Source of the DNA: Mycolicibacterium sp. P1-18
GTDB taxonomy: Bacteria > Actinomycetota > Actinomycetes > Mycobacteriales > Mycobacteriaceae
Length of the DNA stretch: 64,000 nt
NCBI RefSeq assembly: GCF_008329535.1
Contig: NZ_NPKR01000016.1
Location: 62,001-126,000 of the forward strand
Direction: 5' to 3'
Shown: positions 48,181 through 56,660 of the stretch, in pieces
Position numbering within the stretch: position 1 is the first letter of the stretch
Layout: every line of letters begins with the position of its first letter
The notes under the pieces: model-generated
What the model saw: only the letters and a program-made list of their open reading frames with translations
Told to the model about the DNA's origin: nothing
Databases searched by the model: none
Position numbers and translations under genes: made by a program

Positions 48181-48803
48181 GCGCGGAATTTCCGTTCGAC
48201 GTCGTCACCGCCGAGGAGTACGAGCGCCAGCAGGTGGTGCACGGCGCGTTGACCGAGGCGATCCGCGAGCTGATCGACGCGGGCATCCGCACCGACGTCG
48301 ACGACGCCACCGCCCGCGAGGCCCGCGCCGCCGTCGAGGCGGTCACCGCCCGGCTGCGCAGCGCCCAGCGCACCACGACGTCGACGCTGCGGCACGCCGA
48401 CACCGGCCGGCCGCTGGCGTGGGCGAATCCCGCAGTGGGACTGCGCAATGCGATCGCGCCGCCGATGGACATCCAGCACGAGGACGGCGGTCGCTGCTGG
48501 GCCGAATTCGATCTCGGGCTGGCCTACGAGGGGCCGCCGGGGTTGGTGCACGGCGGCATCTGCGCCCTGGTGCTCGACCACCTCCTCGGCGAGGTGGCCA
48601 GCGACGGTCTCACCAAGCCGTTGTTCACCGGCACCATCACGCTGCGCTACCTGCGCGGCACCCCACTGGGTCCGGTGCGGGCCGAGGCCTTCGTCGAACG
48701 GACCGAGGGCATCAAGACCTACGCGCGCGGCTTCCTCGGTGACGCCGCCGGCTGGACGGTGGAGGCCGACGGGGTGTTCATCATGCCGGCGTGGGCGCGA
48801 TGA
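48177..48803 (+). CDS. PaaI-type hotdog thioesterase
   Basis: A 208-residue hotdog-fold protein, GTG start overlapping the glnE stop. The core ligand motif is GPPGLVHGGICALVLDHLLG, with GTITLRYLRGTPLGPVRAEA as the following strands. Residues 1-100 form an N-terminal helical extension common to mycobacterial thioesterases of this type. It probably hydrolyses an acyl-CoA. It is coupled to glnE and to the LLM oxidoreductase (ATGA overlap), so the three are co-expressed. A link with nitrogen metabolism is not evident. Confidence 0.87.
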   Translation: MSAEFPFDVVTAEEYERQQVVHGALTEAIRELIDAGIRTDVDDATAREARAAVEAVTARLRSAQRTTTSTLRHADTGRPLAWANPAVGLRNAIAPPMDIQHEDGGRCWAEFDLGLAYEGPPGLVHGGICALVLDHLLGEVASDGLTKPLFTGTITLRYLRGTPLGPVRAEAFVERTEGIKTYARGFLGDAAGWTVEADGVFIMPAWAR

Positions 48804-49660
48804 AGTTCTACGTCAGCCCCGCGTTCCTGCCGACCCGCGAAGTCGTCGAATTGGCGAAGGCGGCAGACGATCTCGGCTACGACGGATTCGGCATCCCCGA
48901 CCACGTCGTCAACCTGGAGAAGCTGGCCACGCCCTACCCGTACACCACCGACGGCGAGCGACGGTGGCCGCCGTTCACCGACTGGCCCGACCCGTGGGTG
49001 CTGATCGGCGCGCTGGCCCTGGTCACCGAACGGCTGCACTTCGTCACGACGGTGTTCATCCCCGGCATGCGGGACCCGTATTCCGTGGCGAAAGCCGTTG
49101 GCACGGCGGCACATCTGGCCGGAGGCCGGGTGGAATTCGGCATCGGCGTGGGGTGGTGCGAGGAAGAGTTCACGCTGATGGGCCAGCGCTTCGACCGCCG
49201 CGGCAAGCGCACCGACGAGATGCTCGAACTGCTGCGTGCGCTGTGGCAGCCGGGGTGGACGGAGTTCGAGGGGGAGTTCTACACCGCCCCGCGCCTGGAG
49301 ATGGAGCCCACGCCGCCGCACATTCCGATTTTCGTCGGCGGGCTGAGCGACGTGGCGCTACGTCGGGCAGCTCGTAACGACGGCTGGATCGGTGATTTGA
49401 TTACCACCGACCGCGCCATCGCGAGTGCCCGACGGTTGCGCGAACTGCGCGCCGAAAACGGGCTCGGGATGGAGGATTTCACCATCCTGACCCCGCTCGT
49501 CGACGCGGTGAGCATTGCGGACTACGACCGTGCCGAAGCGGCCGGAATCACCCACGTCCTGACGCAACCGTGGATGTTCTACTCCGGGCCGCAGGCCACG
49601 ACGGCGGAGAAGGTCGACGGCATGAAGCGCTTCCGCAAGGACCTCGAACTCGACCGGTGA
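48800..49660 (+). CDS. LLM-class F420-dependent oxidoreductase
   Basis: A 286-residue luciferase-fold enzyme (TIGR03619-like) from ATG 48800. Barrel features are KFYVSPAFLPTREVVELAKA, YDGFGIPDHVVN, TERLHFVTTVFIPGMRDP and GRVEFGIGVGWCEEEFTLMG, with HIPIFVGGLSDVALRRAAR near the end. Members use reduced F420 or FMN. The in-frame GTG at 48791 is a possible alternative start. It is last in glnE-thioesterase-LLM and is convergent with the doxX gene. Substrate unknown. Confidence 0.9.
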   Translation: MKFYVSPAFLPTREVVELAKAADDLGYDGFGIPDHVVNLEKLATPYPYTTDGERRWPPFTDWPDPWVLIGALALVTERLHFVTTVFIPGMRDPYSVAKAVGTAAHLAGGRVEFGIGVGWCEEEFTLMGQRFDRRGKRTDEMLELLRALWQPGWTEFEGEFYTAPRLEMEPTPPHIPIFVGGLSDVALRRAARNDGWIGDLITTDRAIASARRLRELRAENGLGMEDFTILTPLVDAVSIADYDRAEAAGITHVLTQPWMFYSGPQATTAEKVDGMKRFRKDLELDR

Positions 49661-49667
49661 GCGGGCG

Positions 49668-50099
49668 TCAGCCCCTGGTGCGGCTGACCGTCGCCGCGCC
49701 GGTGCGCCGCCGGGCGTCGATCGCCCACGCGCCGCCGCCGGTGAACACCAGCAGGAAGAACGCGAAGCAGTAGAGCACGGCAGCCTCGCCGCCGTCGACC
49801 AGCGGGATGGGGCCCTTCGGCAGGTGCTGCGTGAAGTAGGCGAACGCCATGGTGCCCGAGGCGATGAACGCCGCGATGCGGGTGAACAATCCGAGGCCGA
49901 TGAGGATGCCGGTGACCAGTTCGATGACCCCGGCGTACCAGTACGGCCACACGCCGACGGGGGCCTGCTGCTCGGCCATCGGCCAGCCGAAGAGGTGAGA
50001 GGTGGCGTGGCACAGGAACAGCAGCGCGAAGACCACGCGGAAGATGCTCAGTACGGCGGGGGCGTGGGGGGCGAGTCTGGCGTCGAGATTCGTCAGCAT
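49668..50099 (-). CDS. DoxX-family membrane protein
   Basis: A 143-residue protein with four membrane helices (RVVFALLFLCHATSHLFGW, VIELVTGILIGLGL, FIASGTMAFAYFTQH, LYCFAFFLLVFTGGGAW). DoxX proteins are linked to thiosulfate or redox functions; in M. tuberculosis a DoxX forms the membrane-associated oxidoreductase complex with SodA and SseA. A near-perfect 26-bp inverted repeat lies just upstream of its start, so it is probably repressed by a dimeric regulator encoded elsewhere. Confidence 0.9.
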   Translation of the reverse strand: MLTNLDARLAPHAPAVLSIFRVVFALLFLCHATSHLFGWPMAEQQAPVGVWPYWYAGVIELVTGILIGLGLFTRIAAFIASGTMAFAYFTQHLPKGPIPLVDGGEAAVLYCFAFFLLVFTGGGAWAIDARRRTGAATVSRTRG

Positions 50100-50111
50100 G
50101 CCGATGACTCT

Positions 50112-50137
50112 ACTATCCGGACTTCAGTCCGCATAGT
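50112..50137. promoter_or_regulatory. 26-bp inverted repeat upstream of doxX
   Basis: ACTATCCGGACT-TC-AGTCCGCATAGT: twelve-base arms with a single mismatch (CC versus GC). It starts 13 bases before the doxX ATG at 50099. The symmetric CGGACT-N2-AGTCCG core fits a TetR-, MarR- or HxlR-type dimer. No such regulator gene is adjacent. Confidence 0.65.
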
Positions 50138-50153
50138 CGTACCCCGCGCCGAC

Positions 50154-50194
50154 ACGACGAAGCCGGGCGGAGTGAACTCCGCCCGGCGTCGTTT
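50154..50194 (-). terminator. Strong terminator downstream of glnA1
   Basis: A 12-bp perfect stem (GCCGGGCGGAGT / ACTCCGCCCGGC) with a 2-base loop, extended outside by ACGAC / GTCGT with a small bulge. It lies 45 bases after the glnA1 stop (minus strand). A TTT follows on the plus strand, so it could act in both directions and insulate glnA1 from doxX. Confidence 0.75.
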
Positions 50195-50238
50195 GCTCAG
50201 CTAATCGCTACGACTAGACGTCACGTCGGCGGAGCCGA

Positions 50239-51675
50239 TCACACGTCGTAGTACAGCGCGAACTCGTACGGGTGCGGACGGATCTGGATCGGCATGATCT
50301 CGTTCTCCCGCTTGTAGGAGATCCAGGTGTCGATCAGGTCCTCCGTGAACACGCCACCTTCGGTGAGGTAGTCGTGATCCTCCTCGAGACGGTCGATCAC
50401 CGCGGACAGCGACGTCGGCGCCTGGGGGATGTTCGCGGCCTCCTCGGGGGGAAGCTCGTAGAGGTCCTTGTCGACGGGCGCCAACGGCTCGATCTTCTTC
50501 TTGATGCCGTCGATGCCGGCCATCAGCATCGCCGCGAACGCCAGGTACGGGTTGCCCGAGCTGTCCGGGCAGCGGAACTCGAGGCGCTTGGCCTTCGGAT
50601 TGTTGCCGGTGATCGGGATGCGCACGCACGCCGACCGGTTGCGCTGGCTGTACACCAGGTTGATCGGCGCCTCGTAGCCCGGCACCAGACGCTTGTAGGA
50701 GTTCACCGTCGGGTTGGTGAACGCCAGCAGCGACGGCGCGTGGTGCAGGATGCCGCCGATGTAGTGACGCGCCAGATCGGACAGACCCGCGTAGCCCGAC
50801 TCGTCGTGGAACAGCGGCTTGCCGTCCTTCCACAGCGACTGGTGCGCGTGCATGCCGGAACCGTTGTCACCGAACAGCGGCTTGGGCATGAAGGTGACGG
50901 TCTTGCCGTTCTTCCACGCCGTGTTCTTGATGATGTACTTGAACAGCAGCACGTCGTCGGCGGCGGCCAGCAGGGTGTCGAACTTGTAGTTGATCTCGGC
51001 CTGGCCGGCGGTGCCCACCTCGTGGTGACCGCGCTCCAGGACGAACCCGGCGTTCTGCAGGTTGGTGGCCATCTCGTCGCGCAGGTCGACGTAGTGGTCA
51101 TACGGCGCGACGGGGAAGTAGCCGCCCTTGGGCCGGACCTTGTAGCCCAGGTTGGGGCTGCCGTCGGCCTCGAACGGCTCGCCCGTGTTCCACCAGCCCG
51201 ACTCGGAGTCGACCTCGTAGGAGGTGCCGTTGATCTTCGAGTCGAAGGTCACCGAGTCGAAGATGTAGAACTCGGCCTCGGCACCGAAGAAGCAGGTGTC
51301 GGCGATGCCGGTGCTGGCGAGGTAGTTCTCGGCCTTGCGGGCCACGTTGCGCGGGTCGCGCGAGTAGGCCTCACGGGTGAACGGGTCGTGCACGAAGAAG
51401 CTGAGGTTCAGCGTCTTGGCGTGCCGGAACGGATCGATGCGCGCGGTGTTGGGATCCGGCAGGAGCATCATGTCGGACTCGTGAATGGACTGGAAGCCGC
51501 GCACCGACGAGCCGTCGAACGCCAAACCGTCCTCGAACACGCTCGCGTCGAAGGCCGAGGCGGGGATCGAGAAGTGCTGGACGACGCCCGGCAGATCGCA
51601 GAAGCGAATGTCGACGTACTCGACGTTCTCGTCCTTGATCAGCTTGAAGATGTCGTCTGCAGTCTTTTCTGGCAC
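50239..51675 (-). CDS. glnA1: Glutamine synthetase GlnA1
   Basis: A 478-residue type I-beta glutamine synthetase, GTG start at 51675 with AAGGAG upstream; the length matches M. tuberculosis GlnA1 exactly. Blocks: GLAFDGSSVRGFQSIHESD, FGAEAEFYIFD, GHHEVGTAGQAEINYKFD, FMPKPLFGDNGSGMHAHQS, and NRSACVRIPITGNNPKAKR. The adenylylated Tyr lies in KDLYELPPEEA (about residue 406), the GlnE target. It makes glutamine from glutamate and ammonia with ATP. A GlnR-type operator with four 11-bp-spaced half sites lies 52-89 bases upstream, and a strong terminator follows. Confidence 0.97.
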   Translation of the reverse strand: MPEKTADDIFKLIKDENVEYVDIRFCDLPGVVQHFSIPASAFDASVFEDGLAFDGSSVRGFQSIHESDMMLLPDPNTARIDPFRHAKTLNLSFFVHDPFTREAYSRDPRNVARKAENYLASTGIADTCFFGAEAEFYIFDSVTFDSKINGTSYEVDSESGWWNTGEPFEADGSPNLGYKVRPKGGYFPVAPYDHYVDLRDEMATNLQNAGFVLERGHHEVGTAGQAEINYKFDTLLAAADDVLLFKYIIKNTAWKNGKTVTFMPKPLFGDNGSGMHAHQSLWKDGKPLFHDESGYAGLSDLARHYIGGILHHAPSLLAFTNPTVNSYKRLVPGYEAPINLVYSQRNRSACVRIPITGNNPKAKRLEFRCPDSSGNPYLAFAAMLMAGIDGIKKKIEPLAPVDKDLYELPPEEAANIPQAPTSLSAVIDRLEEDHDYLTEGGVFTEDLIDTWISYKRENEIMPIQIRPHPYEFALYYDV

Positions 51676-51726
51676 TGAGAATTCTCCTTTGACTGGTGAT
51701 CCGCCGTTCGACGCTAGGGACACCAT

Positions 51727-51764
51727 ATTGCGCGGCGGTCAAAGGCATGTTGCGCCGACGTTAC
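51727..51764 (-). promoter_or_regulatory. GlnR operator of glnA1 (two boxes)
   Basis: On the minus strand: GTAAC-N6-GCAAC-N6-TTGAC-N6-GCAAT. Four half sites recur at an exact 11-bp period, matching the actinobacterial GlnR consensus GnnAC-N6-GnAAC repeated twice. It lies 52-89 bases before the glnA1 start codon. GlnR activates glnA1 under nitrogen limitation in related mycobacteria (established knowledge). Confidence 0.75.
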
Positions 51765-51802
51765 GCAGTGGTGGTGCCAGCCGCCCACCCTATGCTGGTT
51801 TC

Positions 51803-52285
51803 ATGGCCCGCACCTTCGGTTCCTGGCTCTCGGGACCGCCACCGTCCGAGGCTGGCGACGCCAGCCAGGGACCCAACGACTTCGCCGGGCAACGCCTCGG
51901 CCTGCCCCAGTCTGGGCCGGGCTCACTGGTCGGCACGGGGCGACGGGTCCTTGCCGTCACGCTGGACTGGCTGATCGCGATGGGGCTGGCCTCGCTCGCC
52001 GGATCGATGGACCGCAGCGGCACGCTCGCCGACCACCGCGCGCTGGTCCTGGAGGCCATCTGGCTGGTGCTCGGCGCCGTGTCGGTGCGGTTGTTCAGCT
52101 TCACGCCGGGGCAATTGGCGTTCGGGCTGCAGGTCGTCTCGGTCGACCACCGCCAGCACGTCGGCATCGGGCGGTCGACCGTCCGGGTGCTGCTGGTCGC
52201 GCTGGTGATTCCGGCCCTGTTCACCGACGCTGACGGCCGCGGCTTCCAGGACCGGTTGACCGGAACGGCGGTCGTCCGGCGTTAG
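51803..52285 (+). CDS. RDD-family membrane protein
   Basis: A 160-residue protein with a polar N-terminus of about 45 residues and an RDD domain: VGTGRRVLAVTLDWLIAMGL (the Arg and Asp that name the family), a second helix EAIWLVLGAVSVRLFSF and a third VRVLLVALVIPALF, ending QDRLTGTAVVRR. It is divergent from glnA1, sharing the 127-bp region with the GlnR site. Conserved at this location in mycobacteria as I recall (Rv2219A). Transport of an unknown small molecule is possible. The last four bases overlap the convergent amidohydrolase gene. Confidence 0.87.
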   Translation: MARTFGSWLSGPPPSEAGDASQGPNDFAGQRLGLPQSGPGSLVGTGRRVLAVTLDWLIAMGLASLAGSMDRSGTLADHRALVLEAIWLVLGAVSVRLFSFTPGQLAFGLQVVSVDHRQHVGIGRSTVRVLLVALVIPALFTDADGRGFQDRLTGTAVVRR

Positions 52286-54096
52286 ACCTCGTGGCGGATC
52301 TGGCCGTTCATCATGGTCATCGTGACCGTGGCGCGGGAGATGTCGTGCGGCTCGCCCGTCATGATGTTGCGGTCCAGCACGATCAGATCGGCGAGCTTGC
52401 CCGTCGCCAGCGACCCGACCTTGTCGTCGAGCCGAATCTGATGAGCCGCGCCGAGCGTGTTGGCGTGCACCGCCTCGGCCACCGACAACCGTTGGTCGGC
52501 GGGTTCCAGGACGGGTGCGTCCGGCTTGCCGATCAATTGCCGGGTCACGCCGATCTGGATTGACTCCAGCGGCTTGTACGTCGAGAAGTAACCCGCGGCG
52601 GGCCAATCGGAGCCAAGGGAGATCCGGCCGCCCGACTTGAGCACGTCCTGGGGGCGGTACAGCAGGTCCTTGCGCGGCGCGCCGTACCGGGCGCCCATGT
52701 TGGTCACGGTGTCCGGGTCGGCCGACATCCAGTTCGCCGAGAACTGGGCGATGACCCCGAGTTCGCCGAACCGTGGGTTGTCGGAGTCCTCGACGTAGAC
52801 CAGGTGGGCGACGGTGTGGCGACGGTCCCGCGGCGGGTTGGCGCCGATGGCCTCCTGGACGGCGTCCAGAGCCACCCGGGCGGTGCGTTCCCCGCAGGCG
52901 TGGACGTGCAGGTCGAAGCCGGCGGCGTCGACGTCGCGCACCATCCGGTGCCACTGCTCCTCGGTGAACGGCGAACCGCCGATGCTGTCGGGCTTGTCGG
53001 CGTAGGGCTCCACCAGCCAGGCGGTGTATCCGCCCTGCGTGCCGTCGCCGACGATCTTCACCACGCGGGCCTGCACCAGCTCGGTGTCGACGCGCTGGCG
53101 CAGCTCGGTCATCTTGGCCACCGCGTCGTCGACCGGCGGACCCTTGATCGCGTAGGACGCGACGACGCGGAACGGCAACTCGCCGCGCTTCTCCGCGTCG
53201 ACGTAGAGCTCGAGGATCGCCGCCTGATCCTCGCCGATCGGCGGCACCCCGGCGTCGAACACCGAGGTGATGCCGGCCGCGGCGGCCTTCGGCGTCCACG
53301 ACGCCAGCAGCTTCGCCATGGTCTCGGGGGAGATGGGCTCGACCGCGTTGACGATGGCCAGCTCGGCGACGACTTCGAGCACGTAACCGGTGGGATCGCC
53401 GTTGGCGTCGCGGGCGTAGTAGCTGAACCCGGGGATGGGATCGGGGGTGTTGCGGTCGACCCCGGCGATCTGCAACGCCTTGGAGTTGACCCAGAGGCTG
53501 TGGCCGTCGATGGCGAAGAAGAACGCGGGACGGTCCGGCAGGATCCGGTCCAGGTCCGCACGGGTGGGTCCCTCGGGGCCGAACATGTCGACGCGCCAAC
53601 CGAACCCGCGCACCGGTCCGGTCGGGTTGTCCGCGGCGTACTTGGCGATCGCGGCGAGGGCGTCGGCCCCGGTGGGCAGTTGCAGGTCGAGCCCGGAGGT
53701 CAGGAACGCGCCCATGAACGGATGGATGTGCGCCTCGACGAAACCGGGCATGAGCAGCCGCCCGTCGAGGTCGACCACCCGCGTCTTCTCACCGACCTGG
53801 GCCATCGCCCCGGCCTCGTCGCCGACGTGGGTGATGGTGTTGCCCGTGACGGCCACCGCCTCGGCCCACGGGTCGTCGCCGGCGACGGTGTAGACCGGAC
53901 CGTTGCGAAAGACGAAGTCCGCGTGCGGGCCTGCGCTCGGGGCGCTACTCGGCGAGGCGGATTCCCGGCTCGGCGAGCACGCCGTCATCGCGGTGGTGGC
54001 CGCTGCAACCGCGGCGACGGTCAGCACCGTGCGCCTGGTGGCCCGGGCGGCGCCGAACGCCGCGAAATGAGGTGCCCATTGGCACGCAGTACACAT
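52282..54096 (-). CDS. Exported YtcJ-like amidohydrolase (probable Tat lipoprotein)
   Basis: A 604-residue amidohydrolase. The N-terminus has a twin-arginine (ATRRTVLT), a hydrophobic stretch and the lipobox TAMTAC, so it is probably exported by Tat and lipid-anchored. Catalytic blocks: GFVEAHIHPFMG (HxH), AIDGHSLWVNSKAL, RVVKIVGDGTQGGYTAWL, HVHACGERTAR, VAHLVYVED and SLGSDWPAAGY. It is the same family as the cytosolic enzyme at 6480, with a different location. The metal-dependent hydrolysis of an amide or ester outside the membrane is likely. It is convergent with the RDD gene. Confidence 0.86.
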   Translation of the reverse strand: MCTACQWAPHFAAFGAARATRRTVLTVAAVAAATTAMTACSPSRESASPSSAPSAGPHADFVFRNGPVYTVAGDDPWAEAVAVTGNTITHVGDEAGAMAQVGEKTRVVDLDGRLLMPGFVEAHIHPFMGAFLTSGLDLQLPTGADALAAIAKYAADNPTGPVRGFGWRVDMFGPEGPTRADLDRILPDRPAFFFAIDGHSLWVNSKALQIAGVDRNTPDPIPGFSYYARDANGDPTGYVLEVVAELAIVNAVEPISPETMAKLLASWTPKAAAAGITSVFDAGVPPIGEDQAAILELYVDAEKRGELPFRVVASYAIKGPPVDDAVAKMTELRQRVDTELVQARVVKIVGDGTQGGYTAWLVEPYADKPDSIGGSPFTEEQWHRMVRDVDAAGFDLHVHACGERTARVALDAVQEAIGANPPRDRRHTVAHLVYVEDSDNPRFGELGVIAQFSANWMSADPDTVTNMGARYGAPRKDLLYRPQDVLKSGGRISLGSDWPAAGYFSTYKPLESIQIGVTRQLIGKPDAPVLEPADQRLSVAEAVHANTLGAAHQIRLDDKVGSLATGKLADLIVLDRNIMTGEPHDISRATVTMTMMNGQIRHEV

Positions 54097-54211
54097 CGAA
54101 TGCCCCCCAAGGCGTCAAAGCTCATGGCCGAAACGCCATTTGGCGCCCGCTCGTGCGGAGAGGCGCAGTGGGGAGACTAGCGGCTGGCCCGCGTAGCGGA
54201 GCCGAATTCGG

Positions 54212-54967
54212 TTACTTGCGCCGCACGGTGCGCTGCACGCCGCGCATCTTGGCGCCGGGAGGCAGCGGGCCCTTCGGCATGGCGGCGGGCCCCATCCGGG
54301 AGCCGAGCGCCGCGAGCCGGGACTCCAGGGAGTCCATCTGCTTGGCCGTGATGTTGGCGGGCAGCTTGGTGAGGTGACGCTCCAGCTTGGACAGCGGCAC
54401 CTCGCCCTCGCCGTTGCCGACGACGAAGTCGTAGATCGGGACGTCGCCGATCAGGCGGGCGGTCTTCTTCTTCTCCTGCGCCAGCAGCGGCTTGACCCGC
54501 GACGCCGAACCCTCGCCGACGAAGATCACGCCCGGCCGGCCGATCACGCGGTGCACGGCGTCGAAGTGCCCGGTCGCCGCCACTCCCGGGGTGACGCGCC
54601 ACTTGCCGCGCAGGTTGTCCAGGGCCCACGCCGCGGCACCGGTCTGGCCCTCGGCCTTGCGGTACACCGACTTCTGCGCACGGCGCCCGAAGATGATGAA
54701 CGCCACCAGCAGACCCAGCACGATGCCGAGCGGGATCAGCGTTACGTAGGTGAACGTGTTGCCGACGACGACGCCGATGACCACCGCAATCGCCACGATC
54801 AGCACGAACGCGCCGATCATGTACGGCAGGAGTCGGCTGTCCTCCTTGCGCTGAATCTGGAACGCCTGCCAGAGCTGACTGCGGCGCTCCTTGGATGCGG
54901 CCTTGCGGGCAGCCTTCGCCTCGGCCTTGGCGGCCTTGTCGGCAACGGGTTTGCGGGTCTTCGCCAT
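54212..54967 (-). CDS. DUF4191 membrane protein
   Basis: A 251-residue protein. The N-terminus is highly charged (KAAKAEAKAARKAASKERR). Two adjacent membrane helices follow (MIGAFVLIVAIAVVIGVVVG, then VTLIPLGIVLGLLVAFIIF), then a soluble domain with VIGRPGVIFVGEG and KTARLIGDVPIYDFVVGNG. It matches the DUF4191 family, conserved next to lipA in mycobacteria (Rv2219 by position). Its function is unknown. It may be co-transcribed with lipB-lipA, 33 bases downstream of lipA. Confidence 0.88.
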   Translation of the reverse strand: MAKTRKPVADKAAKAEAKAARKAASKERRSQLWQAFQIQRKEDSRLLPYMIGAFVLIVAIAVVIGVVVGNTFTYVTLIPLGIVLGLLVAFIIFGRRAQKSVYRKAEGQTGAAAWALDNLRGKWRVTPGVAATGHFDAVHRVIGRPGVIFVGEGSASRVKPLLAQEKKKTARLIGDVPIYDFVVGNGEGEVPLSKLERHLTKLPANITAKQMDSLESRLAALGSRMGPAAMPKGPLPPGAKMRGVQRTVRRK

Positions 54968-55000
54968 CCGATCAGGATACGGGTGGACGCCACCCGGGAA

Positions 55001-55963
55001 TCAGGACGGGCTGGTACGCGCCTGCGACGCCTGGGCGTACAGCTTGCCCGCCCGGTAGGACGACCGAACCAAGGGGCCCGCCAGGACCCCGGGGAAGCCC
55101 AGCTCCTCGGCGAACTTGCCGTGTTCGACGAACTCCTCGGGCTTGACCCACCGCTCCACGGGATGGTGCCGCGCCGTCGGCCGCAGGTACTGGGTGATGG
55201 TGATGATGTCGCAGCCCGCCTCGTGCAGGTCGACCAGCGCCGTCCGCACCTCCTCGGGGGTCTCGCCCATGCCGAGGATCAGGTTGCTCTTGGTCACCAG
55301 GCCGTAGGCCCGTGCGGCGGTGATCACCGAGAGGCTGCGCTCGTACTTGAAGGCGGGGCGAATGCGCTTGAAGATGCGCGGGACGGTTTCGACGTTGTGC
55401 GCCAACACTTCCGGCCGCGTCTCGAAGACCGTCTCGAGCTGTTCGGGAATGGCGTTGAAGTCCGGGATGAGCAACTCCACGCCGGTGTTCGGGTTCAGCG
55501 CCTTGATCTGGCGGACCGTTTCGGCGTACAGCCACGCGCCGCCGTCGGGCAGGTCGTCGCGAGCGACGCCGGTGACGGTCGAGTACCGAAGGCCCATCGC
55601 CTGGACGCTCTCGGCGACGCGCCGCGGCTCGTCACGGTCCAACTCCGAGGGCTTGCCGGTGTCGATCTGGCAGAAGTCGCACCGCCGGGTGCACTGCTCA
55701 CCACCGATGAGGAACGTCGCCTCGCGGTCTTCCCAGCACTCGTAGATGTTGGGGCAGCCGGCCTCTTCGCAGACGGTGTGCAGACCCTCGCGCTTGACCA
55801 GGGCCTTGAGTTCCTTGTACTCCGGACCCATCTTCAGCTTGGTCTTGATCCACGGCGGCTTGCGCTCGATCGGCGTCTCGGCGTTGCGCACCTCGAGGCG
55901 CAGCAGCTTGCGGCCGGTCGGCGAAACGGGCAGCTTGGCGATCTCGGACGGTTCGACGGTCAC
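55001..55963 (-). CDS. lipA: Lipoyl synthase LipA
   Basis: A 320-residue radical-SAM enzyme from GTG 55963. The auxiliary cluster Cys are Cys65, Cys70 and Cys76 (TVCEEAGCPNIYEC), and the radical-SAM Cys are Cys91, Cys95 and Cys98 (CTRRCDFCQ). The C-terminal Ser-containing RSSYRAG region is conserved. It inserts two sulfur atoms into octanoyl groups on lipoyl domains, completing lipoate assembled by LipB. It overlaps the lipB stop (GTGA), giving a lipB-lipA operon close to the lipoylated E2 dlaT. Confidence 0.97.
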   Translation of the reverse strand: MTVEPSEIAKLPVSPTGRKLLRLEVRNAETPIERKPPWIKTKLKMGPEYKELKALVKREGLHTVCEEAGCPNIYECWEDREATFLIGGEQCTRRCDFCQIDTGKPSELDRDEPRRVAESVQAMGLRYSTVTGVARDDLPDGGAWLYAETVRQIKALNPNTGVELLIPDFNAIPEQLETVFETRPEVLAHNVETVPRIFKRIRPAFKYERSLSVITAARAYGLVTKSNLILGMGETPEEVRTALVDLHEAGCDIITITQYLRPTARHHPVERWVKPEEFVEHGKFAEELGFPGVLAGPLVRSSYRAGKLYAQASQARTSPS

Positions 55964-56640
55964 TTCGACAATGCTAGCGCTGGTCGGCCGTCGAGGGCGT
56001 CGGGGACGGCCTCGGCCACCACGGTGGCGACGTCGTCGACGGTGACGCGGTGGCCGAGTTCCGCGGTCAGCGACGTGACACCCGCATCGGCGATGCCGCA
56101 CGGCACGATCGAGGAGTACGCGGCGAGGTCGTTGTCACAGTTGACCGCAAAGCCGTGCAGCGTGGTCGCCCGGGCGACCCGGATGCCGATCGCGGCGACC
56201 TTGCGGGCCGGGCGGAGGTCGTCGGCGGGCACCCACACGCCCGAGCGGCCCTCGACGCGGCCGGTCTCGAGCCCGAAGCTCGCGCACACCGCGATCAATG
56301 CGTCCTCGAGGCGGCGGACGAACTTCACCACGTCCAGCGGCTGGGCCAATCCGACGATCGGATAACCGACCAGCTGACCGGGGCCGTGCCAGGTGATCTT
56401 CCCGCCGCGGTCGGTGTCGACCACCGGGACGTCGGGGGAGACGGGACGCTCGTGCGGCTCGGTCCGCCGGCCCGCGGTGAACACGGGGGGATGCTCGAGC
56501 AGCAGCAGGGTGTCGGGGCCGCCGGCCATCCGTGCGTCGGCCACCTCGCGCTGCAATTCCCAGGCGGACAGGTAGTCCACCGAACCCAGTCGTCGCACCT
56601 CCACGTCGGTGTCCGCCGAGCGGACCGATGCTGCGCCCAT
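55960..56640 (-). CDS. lipB: Octanoyltransferase LipB
   Basis: A 226-residue enzyme from ATG 56640, which transfers octanoate from acyl-ACP to lipoyl domains. Conserved blocks are TLLLLEHPPVFTAGRRT, GGKITWHGPGQLVGYPI, RKVAAIGIRVARATTLHGF (catalytic Lys) and IVPCGIADAGVTSL (catalytic Cys). An alternative upstream start would extend into the SDR gene region and is unlikely. Its stop overlaps the lipA start, so both lipoate enzymes are coupled. Confidence 0.96.
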   Translation of the reverse strand: MGAASVRSADTDVEVRRLGSVDYLSAWELQREVADARMAGGPDTLLLLEHPPVFTAGRRTEPHERPVSPDVPVVDTDRGGKITWHGPGQLVGYPIVGLAQPLDVVKFVRRLEDALIAVCASFGLETGRVEGRSGVWVPADDLRPARKVAAIGIRVARATTLHGFAVNCDNDLAAYSSIVPCGIADAGVTSLTAELGHRVTVDDVATVVAEAVPDALDGRPALALSK

Positions 56641-56660
56641 GTCCGGCAACGCTACGCGTC

